A DNA stretch of 13,874 nt from AC-50 sp035640455 (GTDB lineage: Bacteria; Actinomycetota; Thermoleophilia; Gaiellales; Gaiellaceae), in the NCBI GenBank assembly GCA_035640455.1, contig DASQWB010000177.1, positions 1 to 13,874 of the forward strand. Reading direction: 5' to 3'. Position 1 is the first letter of the stretch, and every line of letters starts with the position of its first letter. Below, in pieces: positions 1 to 5,723 of this stretch. The position numbers and the translations under genes are program-made. The notes beneath the pieces were generated by a model. It ran no database searches and had not been told where the DNA came from. It saw only the letters and a list, made by a program, of their open reading frames with translations.

Positions 1-129
1 GACTCACTCGACCTCGTGGAGCTGATCATGGAGCTGGAGGACCAGTTCGGCATCAAGATCTCGGACGAGGACGCCCAGAAGATCCAGACCGTCGGTCAGG
101 CGGTCGACTACGTCACCTCGCATCAGTAA
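1..129 (+). CDS. acpP: Acyl carrier protein, C-terminal part (cut by window start)
   Basis: This is the last 42 codons of acyl carrier protein, the small cytosolic carrier that holds growing fatty acyl chains on a 4'-phosphopantetheine arm for type II fatty acid synthesis. The fragment opens with D-S-L-D at codons 1-4. The Ser is the attachment site in the family's conserved DSL motif. Helix II follows (VELIMELEDQFGIKI), then the acidic stretch SDEDAQKIQTVGQAVDYV typical of helices III and IV. The stop is TAA at 127-129. The N-terminal half and the start lie outside the window. rnc follows directly in another frame and its open frame overlaps this gene's end. The acpP-rnc pair is a common bacterial order, which supports both calls. 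Confidence 0.95.
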   Translation, partial: DSLDLVELIMELEDQFGIKISDEDAQKIQTVGQAVDYVTSHQ

Positions 130-838
130 CCAAGCCGACGAACCCCGCACCGCGCTGGAGCGCCTGATCGAGGAGCTCCCTCCGGAGCGCCTGGCGCCCG
201 TCTTCACGCACTCCTCGTGGGCGCCCGACCGCGCCTCGTCGTACGAGCGGCTGGAGTTCCTCGGCGACAGCGTCCTCGAGCTCGCCGTCGCTCGCGCCCT
301 CTACGAGCGCTTTTCGGACTTCTCCGAGGGACGGCTCGCCAAGATCCGCTCGCACGTTGTCTCGCGCGCCAGCTGCGCCGTCGTCGCCAGCGAGCTCGAC
401 CTCGGGCGCCGGCTCGCCGAGCGCGCGACCGGAGGATTTCCCGAGGACGAGCTCGAGCGGCTCTCCCGTAACCGGAACGTGCTCGCGGCGCTGCTCGAGG
501 CGGCGCTCGCGGCGCTCTTCCTCGAGCACGGGTTCGAGCGCGTCCAGGGCCCGATCGTCGAGGCCTTCGAGGAGCGGATCGAGTACGCGGCGACCGGACA
601 CGTCGACTACAAGACGGAGCTCCAGGAGGCCCTCGCGCGGCGTGGGCAGCAGGTGAGCTACAGCGTCGTCGAGGTCGAGGGCCCGCCGCACGAACGCCGC
701 TTCACGTGCGCGGCCGCGATCGACGGCGAGCAGGTCGGCCTCGGCACCGGCGCCTCGAAGAAGGCCGCCGAGCAGGAGGCCGCGCGGCAGGCGCTCGAGG
801 GGCTGGGGCTCGAAAGCGAGGCCTTCTCACCGAGCTGA
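122..838 (+). CDS. rnc: Ribonuclease III; start codon unresolved
   Basis: RNase III is a dimeric cytosolic endonuclease that cuts double-stranded RNA, including rRNA precursors. The nuclease signature ERLEFLGDSVL is encoded at 245-277, the second conserved acidic site (SEGRL) near 323, and the helix NVLAALLEAALAALFLE at 476-526. The dsRNA-binding domain runs from about 596 to 820, with DYKTELQE and a GTGASKKAAEQEAA loop and helix. The frame is open from 26 to 838, but no ATG, GTG or TTG occurs before the GTG at 479, which lies inside the nuclease domain and is too late. Family similarity begins around ALERLIEELPPERL (152-193). Candidates are ATC at 122, overlapping the acpP stop, and CTG at 155 or 164. 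None has a good Shine-Dalgarno. The position matching E. coli Asp114 is Ala (488-490), while the residues matching E38, E41, D45, E65 and E117 are kept. Identity is firm; the 5' end is not. Confidence 0.9.
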   Translation: MSNQADEPRTALERLIEELPPERLAPVFTHSSWAPDRASSYERLEFLGDSVLELAVARALYERFSDFSEGRLAKIRSHVVSRASCAVVASELDLGRRLAERATGGFPEDELERLSRNRNVLAALLEAALAALFLEHGFERVQGPIVEAFEERIEYAATGHVDYKTELQEALARRGQQVSYSVVEVEGPPHERRFTCAAAIDGEQVGLGTGASKKAAEQEAARQALEGLGLESEAFSPS

Positions 839-1140
839 GAGCATCACCTCCGCGCTTCGGAAGGCACTCCTGTCGCCGCCCGGATATCTCGCGCATTCGG
901 CGGCGCGCTCGTAGCTGACGAGGCGCCTGATCAGCGTGTTGTACCGCGAGTGGGCCGATCGGAGTCGCCCGCGCTGAGCAGCTCGTACAAGCGATGTTCC
1001 GCCGAGGGGAACGGGTTCTCGACGGGCAACCCGAGGCGGGCGAGCCGCGGCGAGCCGATGGAGACGAGCAGCGACTCGACGGACTCGACGCCTGCGTCAA
1101 GATACTCGAGACCGCCCGGGCTCGACGTCGTCCACGGCAC
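827..1140 (-). pseudogene. Frameshifted remnant of an unrecognised minus-strand gene
   Basis: The 348-bp gap between rnc and smc has no intact plus-strand gene, but its minus strand reads like this genome's coding DNA. From GTG at 1140 the frame gives a protein-like stretch with heavy G/C third positions (GLEYLDAGVESVESLLVSIG, then LPVENPFPSAEHRLYELLSA), ending at a stop at 931-933. In another minus frame, from about 945 down, equally well-biased codons give RYNTLIRRLVSYERAAECAR, ending at a stop at 827-829 that overlaps the 3' end of rnc. Together they look like one gene of about 100 codons broken by a frameshift near 935-955, from decay or a sequencing error. I do not recognise the family. 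Codon bias weakens in the last 20 codons. In such GC-rich DNA chance bias is possible, so confidence is modest. Confidence 0.35.
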
Positions 1141-1186
1141 AGGACGATAACTGCGGCGCGTCCGGCCGAATCGGCAGACTCCGCGC

Positions 1187-3778
1187 GTGCATCTCGCACG
1201 CGTCGGCCTGCGCGGCTTCAAGTCCTTCCCCGATCCCGTCGAGCTCCGGTTCGAGCCGGGAGTGGCGATCCTCGTCGGGCCGAACGGCTCGGGGAAGTCG
1301 AATGTCGCGGACGCGATCGTCTGGGCCTCCGGCAGCCTGAGCCCGACCGAGCTCCGCGCCGAGAAGCCCGACGACGTCCTCTTCGCGGGCGCCGGCGATC
1401 GGCTGCCGGCCGCCTTCTGCGAGGTCGAGCTCGTCTTCGAGGACGCCGAAGGCGCAGGCGGCCTCGACTTCTCGACGCTTGCGATCGCGCGGCGCCTCCA
1501 CCGCGGCGGCGAGGGCCAGTACCTCCTGGGCCGGGCGTCGGTGCGCCGAACGGACGTCGTCGAGGTGCTCGCCGAGCTCGGCCTCGGCCGCTCGATCGTC
1601 GGCCAGGGTAGGGTCGAGGAGATCCTCTCCAGCCGTCCCGAAGAGCTGCGCGCGATGGTCGAGGACGCGGCCGGCTTGGGCGTCTTCAAGCGGCGCCGCC
1701 ACCGGGCCGAGTTGAAGCTCGCGCGGGTCGCGACGCAGGTCGAGCGGGCGCGCGACGTCGAGGCGGAGGTGCGGGCGCGGATCCGGCCGCTCGCGCTCCA
1801 GGCGACGGCGGCGGAGCGCGCGGAGCGGCTCGCGGCGGAACTCGCGGCGCTCGAGGCGCGGCTCGCGGCCCTGGACGCGGCGCTCGTCGAGGAGCAGGTG
1901 GCGGAGCTCGAGGAGCGGCGGACTGCGGTCGGTCTCGCCCGCCGCCGGAGCGACGAGCGGCTCGAGGCGCTCCTCGCGGAGCGGCGGGGCGCCGAGGACG
2001 AGCTCGAGGACGCCGCCGGCCGGAGGGAGTCGGCGACGGCAGCGCTCTACCGGATGCGGAGCGGCGCCGAGCGGCTCACCGTGCGGAGCGAGGCGATCGG
2101 CCGCCTCGTCGAGCCGCTGCGGCGGGACGCGGAGGAGTCGGAGCGGGCGGCGGCCCATCGGCCGACGGGCCCGACGCGAGCGCAGCTCGAGGCGGCGGCC
2201 GCGGCGGCTCGGGCCGAGCGGGACGCGGCCAAGGCGGCCGAGCGCGTCGCGCGAGAGCGGCTGGCCACGCTCGAGCGAATCCTCGAAGAGCGCGAGGGCC
2301 TGCCGCCGGCGGCACGCGCGCTCGCCGAGCGGGGCGAGCGGCTCGTCCTCTCGGAGCTCGAGGTCGCGCCCGGGGAAGAGCGTGCGATCACGGCAGGCCT
2401 CGGCGCCCGTGCGTCCGCGCTCGTCGCGTCCGACCCGCAGGCGGCGCTCGCGCTGCTCGAGCGGGCACGTGCCGAGGGCCTCGGGAGCCTCTCCGTCGTC
2501 GTCGACGGCGCGCTCGACGAGGTTCGCGTGGTCGAGCCCGAGGAGCTGCTCGCGGCCGAGTCCGGGATCGCCGCGACGCGCGAAGGCTTCGCATACGATG
2601 CCACGCGCGGCGAGCTCCGCTACGCGGGCGAGCCCGCCGAGGCGCTCGTGCTCGAGCTGGAGGCGCGGCGGAAAGAGCTCGCCGAGGAGGTCGAGGACGC
2701 CGCACGACGAGCCGACGACGCTGCTGCGACGGCCGAGGGGGCGGAGCGGCTCGCGCGGGAGGCGGCGGCCCGGCCGTCGCCGCGGCGGCTCGGCGACCCC
2801 GTGATCCTCCGGCGGCTCGCGGAGATCGCCGAGCGGGCCGACGCCGACCTTGCCGCCGCCGCTCTCGCCGCCGCCCGGCTCGAGACGCCGCTCCGCGCGC
2901 GCGTCGATGCGGGCGCGGCACGCGCGGGCGAGATGGGAGCCGAGCTCCGCCGGCTCGGCGCCGCCGAGGCCGAGCTGCGCCGCGAGGCCGCCGAGGCCGG
3001 GGAGCGCGCGGCGGCGCTCGAGGTCGAGGCGGCCCGGCTCTCCGACGAGCTGCAGGCGCTGCGGGAGCGGGCCGGGGACTCGACCGTCGAGGAGGGCGAG
3101 GAGCGGGACGAGCTCGCGGCGCGCGTCGAGCGGACGCGGCGCCGGCTCGAAGGAGTCGGGCCCGTCAATCCGCTGGCGAAGGAAGAGGTCGAGCGCGAGC
3201 GCGAGCGCCTCGCCGAGCTCGTCGCCCAGCGCGAGGACCTCGAGCGGAGCCTCGACGAGCTCGAGGGGCTGCGGGCCGAGCTCACCGACACTGTCGAGCG
3301 GCGGTTCGAGGAGACGTTCGCGGCAGTGCGCGACGGCTTCGCCGACGTTGCGGCAACCCTCTTTCCGGGCGGCGAGGGCCGGCTGCGGCTGACTGAGCCG
3401 GACGAAGAGGAGGACGACGCGCCGGGCGTCGGGATCGAGCTCCGGCCGGCTGGCAAGAAGGTGACGCGGCTCTCGCTCCTCTCGGGCGGCGAGCGCTCGC
3501 TCGGGGCGATCGCGTTCCTCTTCGCGCTCTTCCTCGCCCGCCCGTGCCCGTTCTACTTGCTGGACGAGGTCGACGCTGCCCTCGACGACACGAACATCGG
3601 CCGCTTCGTCGAGCTCCTGCGCCGCTACGCCGCGCGGGCGCAGTTCGTCGTCGTGACGCACCAGAAGCGGACGATGGAGGCCGCGGACGTGCTCTACGGC
3701 GTCACGATGGGGCCAGACGGCGTCTCGCAGGTCGTGTCACGGCGGCAGCCGCGCCAAGAAGTCGCACTTGCTTCGTAA
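1187..3778 (+). CDS. smc: Chromosome segregation ATPase SMC, short coiled-coil form
   Basis: SMC is the core of the bacterial condensin complex, normally with ScpA and ScpB. It binds ATP between two heads and organises DNA through long coiled-coil arms. The N-terminal head carries Walker A GPNGSGKS (residues 31-38) and the Q-loop motif IVGQGRVEEIL (137-147). The first coiled coil spans about 166-370 and the hinge about 372-485 (VAPGEERAITAGLGARASAL). The second coiled coil, about 486-655, is rich in Ala, Glu and Arg. The C-terminal head has LSGGERSL (765-772), Walker B FYLLDEVDAALDD (789-801) and a switch His in VVTHQK (822-827). At 863 residues it is about 300 shorter than the usual 1150-1200, mainly because both arms are short, while ATPase motifs are intact. 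The start is GTG 1187, giving the standard MHLARVGLRGFKSF opening. There is no Shine-Dalgarno; a CAGACT hexamer lies 6 nt upstream. scpA and scpB are not in the window. Confidence 0.95.
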   Translation: MHLARVGLRGFKSFPDPVELRFEPGVAILVGPNGSGKSNVADAIVWASGSLSPTELRAEKPDDVLFAGAGDRLPAAFCEVELVFEDAEGAGGLDFSTLAIARRLHRGGEGQYLLGRASVRRTDVVEVLAELGLGRSIVGQGRVEEILSSRPEELRAMVEDAAGLGVFKRRRHRAELKLARVATQVERARDVEAEVRARIRPLALQATAAERAERLAAELAALEARLAALDAALVEEQVAELEERRTAVGLARRRSDERLEALLAERRGAEDELEDAAGRRESATAALYRMRSGAERLTVRSEAIGRLVEPLRRDAEESERAAAHRPTGPTRAQLEAAAAAARAERDAAKAAERVARERLATLERILEEREGLPPAARALAERGERLVLSELEVAPGEERAITAGLGARASALVASDPQAALALLERARAEGLGSLSVVVDGALDEVRVVEPEELLAAESGIAATREGFAYDATRGELRYAGEPAEALVLELEARRKELAEEVEDAARRADDAAATAEGAERLAREAAARPSPRRLGDPVILRRLAEIAERADADLAAAALAAARLETPLRARVDAGAARAGEMGAELRRLGAAEAELRREAAEAGERAAALEVEAARLSDELQALRERAGDSTVEEGEERDELAARVERTRRRLEGVGPVNPLAKEEVERERERLAELVAQREDLERSLDELEGLRAELTDTVERRFEETFAAVRDGFADVAATLFPGGEGRLRLTEPDEEEDDAPGVGIELRPAGKKVTRLSLLSGGERSLGAIAFLFALFLARPCPFYLLDEVDAALDDTNIGRFVELLRRYAARAQFVVVTHQKRTMEAADVLYGVTMGPDGVSQVVSRRQPRQEVALAS

Positions 3779-3814
3779 CGAACAGGTCTGTCATCGGCTG
3801 CCACGATTGGAGCC

Positions 3815-4207
3815 GTGCGGCTTCCGACTCCGGCGGATCACGGGTTGCCGGACGACGCCACGATCGTCGTACCTGTGCCCGCTCCCACATTGACGCTCTA
3901 CCGCCTGCTTGAGCACGAGTGCGCGCGTGAAGCCGACTTCGAGCCGAGCTTGAGCCGGAACCAAGCGAAGCACCGAGGCATCCCCGAACTCTTTCGCCGA
4001 AGCGTCAGCCTCTGGCTCGAGGAAGGACAGGCGGTCGCGGCGAGCAGACGCCCTACTTCCTTCGTCGCGAGACTCGTTCTCACGGACACCGGTCTCGTTC
4101 ATGTGGCCTCCACGGAGCAGCGGGCGAAGGGGCACGTCGATGCCTGGGCGCATCCGCAGGAGCTGCTCCAGGCCGTCGTCGAGGTTGTTCGCCGACGCCT
4201 ACACTGA
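3815..4207 (+). CDS. Hypothetical protein, 130 residues
   Basis: I do not recognise this protein. The reading starts at GTG 3815, 36 nt after the smc stop, and ends at TGA 4205-4207. It is soluble-looking, with no signal peptide or membrane segment. Notable stretches are LYRLLEHECAREADFEPSL, AKHRGIPELFRRSVSLWLE and FVARLVLTDTGLVHVASTE, suggesting helices followed by a beta hairpin. Codon use is less biased than in smc or ftsY (AGA, CGA, GAA, TTT, ACT and GTT all appear), which could mean later acquisition. The next small gene starts 8 nt downstream, so the two are probably co-transcribed. The start could be later (GTG near 3875), since the first 20 residues are Pro-rich and the GGAG before 3815 sits too close. 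Read-through from smc is plausible. Confidence 0.65.
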   Translation: MRLPTPADHGLPDDATIVVPVPAPTLTLYRLLEHECAREADFEPSLSRNQAKHRGIPELFRRSVSLWLEEGQAVAASRRPTSFVARLVLTDTGLVHVASTEQRAKGHVDAWAHPQELLQAVVEVVRRRLH

Positions 4208-4215
4208 GCCGAGAG

Positions 4216-4413
4216 ATGTTCATCGTCCAGGAGGCGATCCACGCCGATTTCGTCTCCTCGCACGAGACACGCGAGGAGGCGGTCGCAGCGATCGAAGACC
4301 TGATCCAGGCAGGCTTGGCCGCCCCAGGCGACTTCAACATCCGCGAGATCGACGCCGCCGGACGAATCGTCGCCGTGATCGATGTCGGGACCCCGCGGCT
4401 GCTGACCGAGTAG
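4216..4413 (+). CDS. Small hypothetical protein, 65 residues
   Basis: This short protein starts at ATG 4216, 8 nt after the preceding stop, and ends at TAG 4411-4413. It reads as a compact alpha/beta domain: strand MFIVQEA, loop, helix TREEAVAAIEDLIQAGL (residues 18-34), then strands DFNIREIDAAGRIVAVIDVG. The pattern of a strand, an EEAxxxIxxLI helix and a final xIREIDxxGxIV strand pair is common in small actinobacterial proteins of unknown function. I cannot name the family. There are no catalytic motifs, membrane segments or cysteines. The purine-rich GAGCCGAGAG just upstream may serve as a weak ribosome binding site. Its position suggests one two-gene unit with the 130-residue protein; ftsY follows 22 nt later. 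Confidence 0.65.
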   Translation: MFIVQEAIHADFVSSHETREEAVAAIEDLIQAGLAAPGDFNIREIDAAGRIVAVIDVGTPRLLTE

Positions 4414-4435
4414 CTCCTGGCTAACGTTCCCGCCC

Positions 4436-5386
4436 GTGGCGAGGTCGTGGGCGGAGTTCCTGGGCGACGACGGTGCCGCGCCCGAGAGCGAGGAGGAGCG
4501 GCGCGGCCTCTTCGGACGGCTGCGCGACTCGCTCGGCAAGAGCCGCCGCGCGCTGACGGAGCAGCTTGCCGCAGCGGCATTCGATCCTGGCGACGAGGAA
4601 GCCTGGGAGCGGCTCGAGGAGGCGCTGATCGCCGCCGACGTCGGTGTGCGCGCGACCGCGGAGCTCGTCCGGCGGCTCGAGGCGCGGTCGGAGATCCCCG
4701 ACTTGAACGAGGCGCTCGCCGACGAGATCGCGGCCCTCCTCGGCGAGCCGGGTCGCCTCGACGTCGCGGCACGGCCGGCCGTCCTGCTCGTCGTCGGCGT
4801 CAACGGAACGGGCAAGACGACGACGATCGGCAAGCTCGCGTTCCGCCTCGCCGAGCACGGGCGCTCCGTCGTCGTCGGCGCCGCCGACACCTTCCGGGCA
4901 GCGGCCGAGGAGCAGCTCGAGATCTGGGCCCGGCGCGCCGGCGCGGCCTTCGTCGGCTCCGAGCGCGGGGCCGACCCGGCCTCCGTCGCCTACGACGCGA
5001 TCGACGCCGCGCAGGCGGGCGGCCGCGACGTCGTCATCGTCGACACCGCAGGCCGCCTGCACACGCAGACGAACCTCATGGACGAGCTCGCCAAGGTGCG
5101 GCGCGTGATCGCCGGGCGGCTCGAGGGGGCGCCGCACGAGACGCTGCTCGTCATCGACGCGACCACGGGCCAGAACGGTCTCCAGCAGGCGCGGCTCTTC
5201 GGCGAGGCGGCGGGCGTGACCGGCGTCGCGCTGACGAAGCTCGACGGCTCCGCGAAGGGCGGGGTCGCGGTCCCGATCGCCTACGAGCTCGGCCTACCCG
5301 TCAAGCTGATCGGCGTCGGCGAGCGGCTCGAGGATCTTCGGCCGTTCGATCCAAACGAGTTCGCGCGCGCACTGGTTAGCGGCTGA
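4436..5386 (+). CDS. ftsY: Signal recognition particle receptor FtsY
   Basis: FtsY is the membrane-associated SRP receptor GTPase that docks ribosome-nascent chain-SRP complexes at the translocon by forming a GTP-dependent heterodimer with Ffh. The protein has 316 residues. A short N-terminal part (about 1-30) replaces the long acidic A domain of E. coli FtsY. The N domain helical bundle covers about 31-105 (WERLEEALIAADVGVRATAELV). The G domain has G1 GVNGTGKTTT (121-130), DTFRAAAEEQL (151-161), G3 DTAGR (203-207), G4 TKLDGSAKGG (267-276) and the closing GVGERLEDLRPFD (293-305). The start is GTG 4436 with no Shine-Dalgarno; TAACGT lies 8 nt upstream. The codons at its 3' end (GAT CCA AAC ... 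GCA CTG GTT AGC) are atypical for this genome, and a diverged second copy of the tail lies in the same frame at 5441-5491. Confidence 0.97.
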   Translation: MARSWAEFLGDDGAAPESEEERRGLFGRLRDSLGKSRRALTEQLAAAAFDPGDEEAWERLEEALIAADVGVRATAELVRRLEARSEIPDLNEALADEIAALLGEPGRLDVAARPAVLLVVGVNGTGKTTTIGKLAFRLAEHGRSVVVGAADTFRAAAEEQLEIWARRAGAAFVGSERGADPASVAYDAIDAAQAGGRDVVIVDTAGRLHTQTNLMDELAKVRRVIAGRLEGAPHETLLVIDATTGQNGLQQARLFGEAAGVTGVALTKLDGSAKGGVAVPIAYELGLPVKLIGVGERLEDLRPFDPNEFARALVSG

Positions 5387-5390
5387 GAGG

Positions 5391-5415
5391 GACGCGCGGG
5401 GGAAGCCCGCACGTC
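5391..5415. terminator. Hairpin after ftsY, terminator-like
   Basis: GACGCGCGGG (5391-5400) and CCCGCACGTC (5406-5415) form a 10-bp stem with one mismatch and a 5-nt loop, starting 4 nt after the ftsY stop. No T-run follows. It sits between convergent genes, ftsY on plus and the 5496-5672 gene on minus, where a bidirectional terminator would be useful. Confidence 0.45.
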
Positions 5416-5421
5416 CTGACG

Positions 5422-5443
5422 GCGGCACCGCAAGCGGCGCCGC
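5422..5443. terminator. Second hairpin between convergent genes
   Basis: GCGGC-A-CCGC-AA-GCGG-C-GCCGC is a near-perfect inverted repeat with one A/C mismatch and a very tight centre. It lies 6 nt after the first hairpin. It includes the 10-bp palindrome GCGGCGCCGC (5434-5443). There is no T-run. It is probably part of the same termination region, but it could be only GC-rich structure. Confidence 0.35.
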
Positions 5444-5491
5444 GGGCCGTTCGACCCGCAGGAGTTTTCGCGCGCGCTCGTCGCCGAGTAG
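5441..5491 (+). repeat. Diverged second copy of the ftsY C-terminal tail
   Basis: Downstream of ftsY and in the same frame, 5441-5491 reads RGPFDPQEFSRALVAE followed by TAG. The real ftsY ends RPFDPNEFARALVSG then TGA. Comparing 5342-5386 with 5447-5491, I count 30 of 45 bases identical, with 10 of 14 residues the same. The second copy uses the genome's preferred codons better than the first. It has no start and cannot be translated alone, so it is a remnant, either of an old duplication or of the ancestral ftsY end displaced by a replacement tail. Confidence 0.6.
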
Positions 5492-5495
5492 TCGG

Positions 5496-5672
5496 CTATC
5501 CCCCGTGCGTGACGTCGAGCACGACCGTGAACTTGTTGATCGTGCCCGGGTTCGGGCTGATCTCGCCGCCCAGCTGGCTGACAGTGAACGTCGCCTTCCC
5601 GTCGATCTGCTTCGCGGCTTCCTTCGCCGCGTCGTCGAAGCTCTTGTCGGAATGCCCCTCGTGCTTCGGCAC
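5496..5672 (-). CDS. Small dodecin-sized protein, 58 residues
   Basis: A short gene on the minus strand, GTG at 5672 to TAG at 5498-5496. A strong Shine-Dalgarno, AAGGAGG, lies 9 nt upstream (5682-5688) and decides the start. The protein begins VPKHEGHSDKSFDDAAKEAA. A helix (SFDDAAKEAAKQI, residues 11-23) precedes two strands (ATFTVSQLGGEI and TINKFTVVLDV), with an NPG turn between them. That order, and the F/Y-x-V-x-L-x-V final strand, resemble dodecins, although the first strand is short or missing. Dodecin-like is my inference; no signature residue proves it. It lies 51 nt downstream of the cyclase-ATPase gene on the same strand and is probably co-transcribed with it. Codons are strongly GC3-biased, as in real genes here. 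Confidence 0.75.
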   Translation of the reverse strand: MPKHEGHSDKSFDDAAKEAAKQIDGKATFTVSQLGGEISPNPGTINKFTVVLDVTHGG

Positions 5673-5681
5673 GACCGCAGC

Positions 5682-5688
5682 CCTCCTT
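5682..5688 (-). promoter_or_regulatory. Shine-Dalgarno AAGGAGG for the 58-residue gene
   Basis: On the minus strand AAGGAGG is followed 9 nt later by GTG at 5672. It is one of the few strong ribosome binding sites in the window. It supports internal translation initiation on a message shared with the upstream cyclase-ATPase gene. Confidence 0.7.
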
Positions 5689-5723
5689 CGTCGCGTGGTC
5701 GATCAACCCTAACCCGCCCGGCG

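Noticed and set aside
1097..3661. Long open frame (854 codons) antisense to smc
   Set aside because: Its translation is a low-complexity mirror of the Arg/Glu/Leu-rich smc codons, and the plus strand is an unmistakable SMC. Long antisense frames are expected at this GC content.
1190..3700. Repeated GCC/GAG/CTC-rich tracts that look like tandem repeats
   Set aside because: They are codon bias over Ala/Glu/Arg/Leu coiled coil; no fixed-length repeat unit was found.
5509..5712. Plus-strand 67-residue hydrophobic open frame
   Set aside because: It is antisense to the 58-residue minus-strand gene, which has a strong ribosome binding site and typical codon bias.
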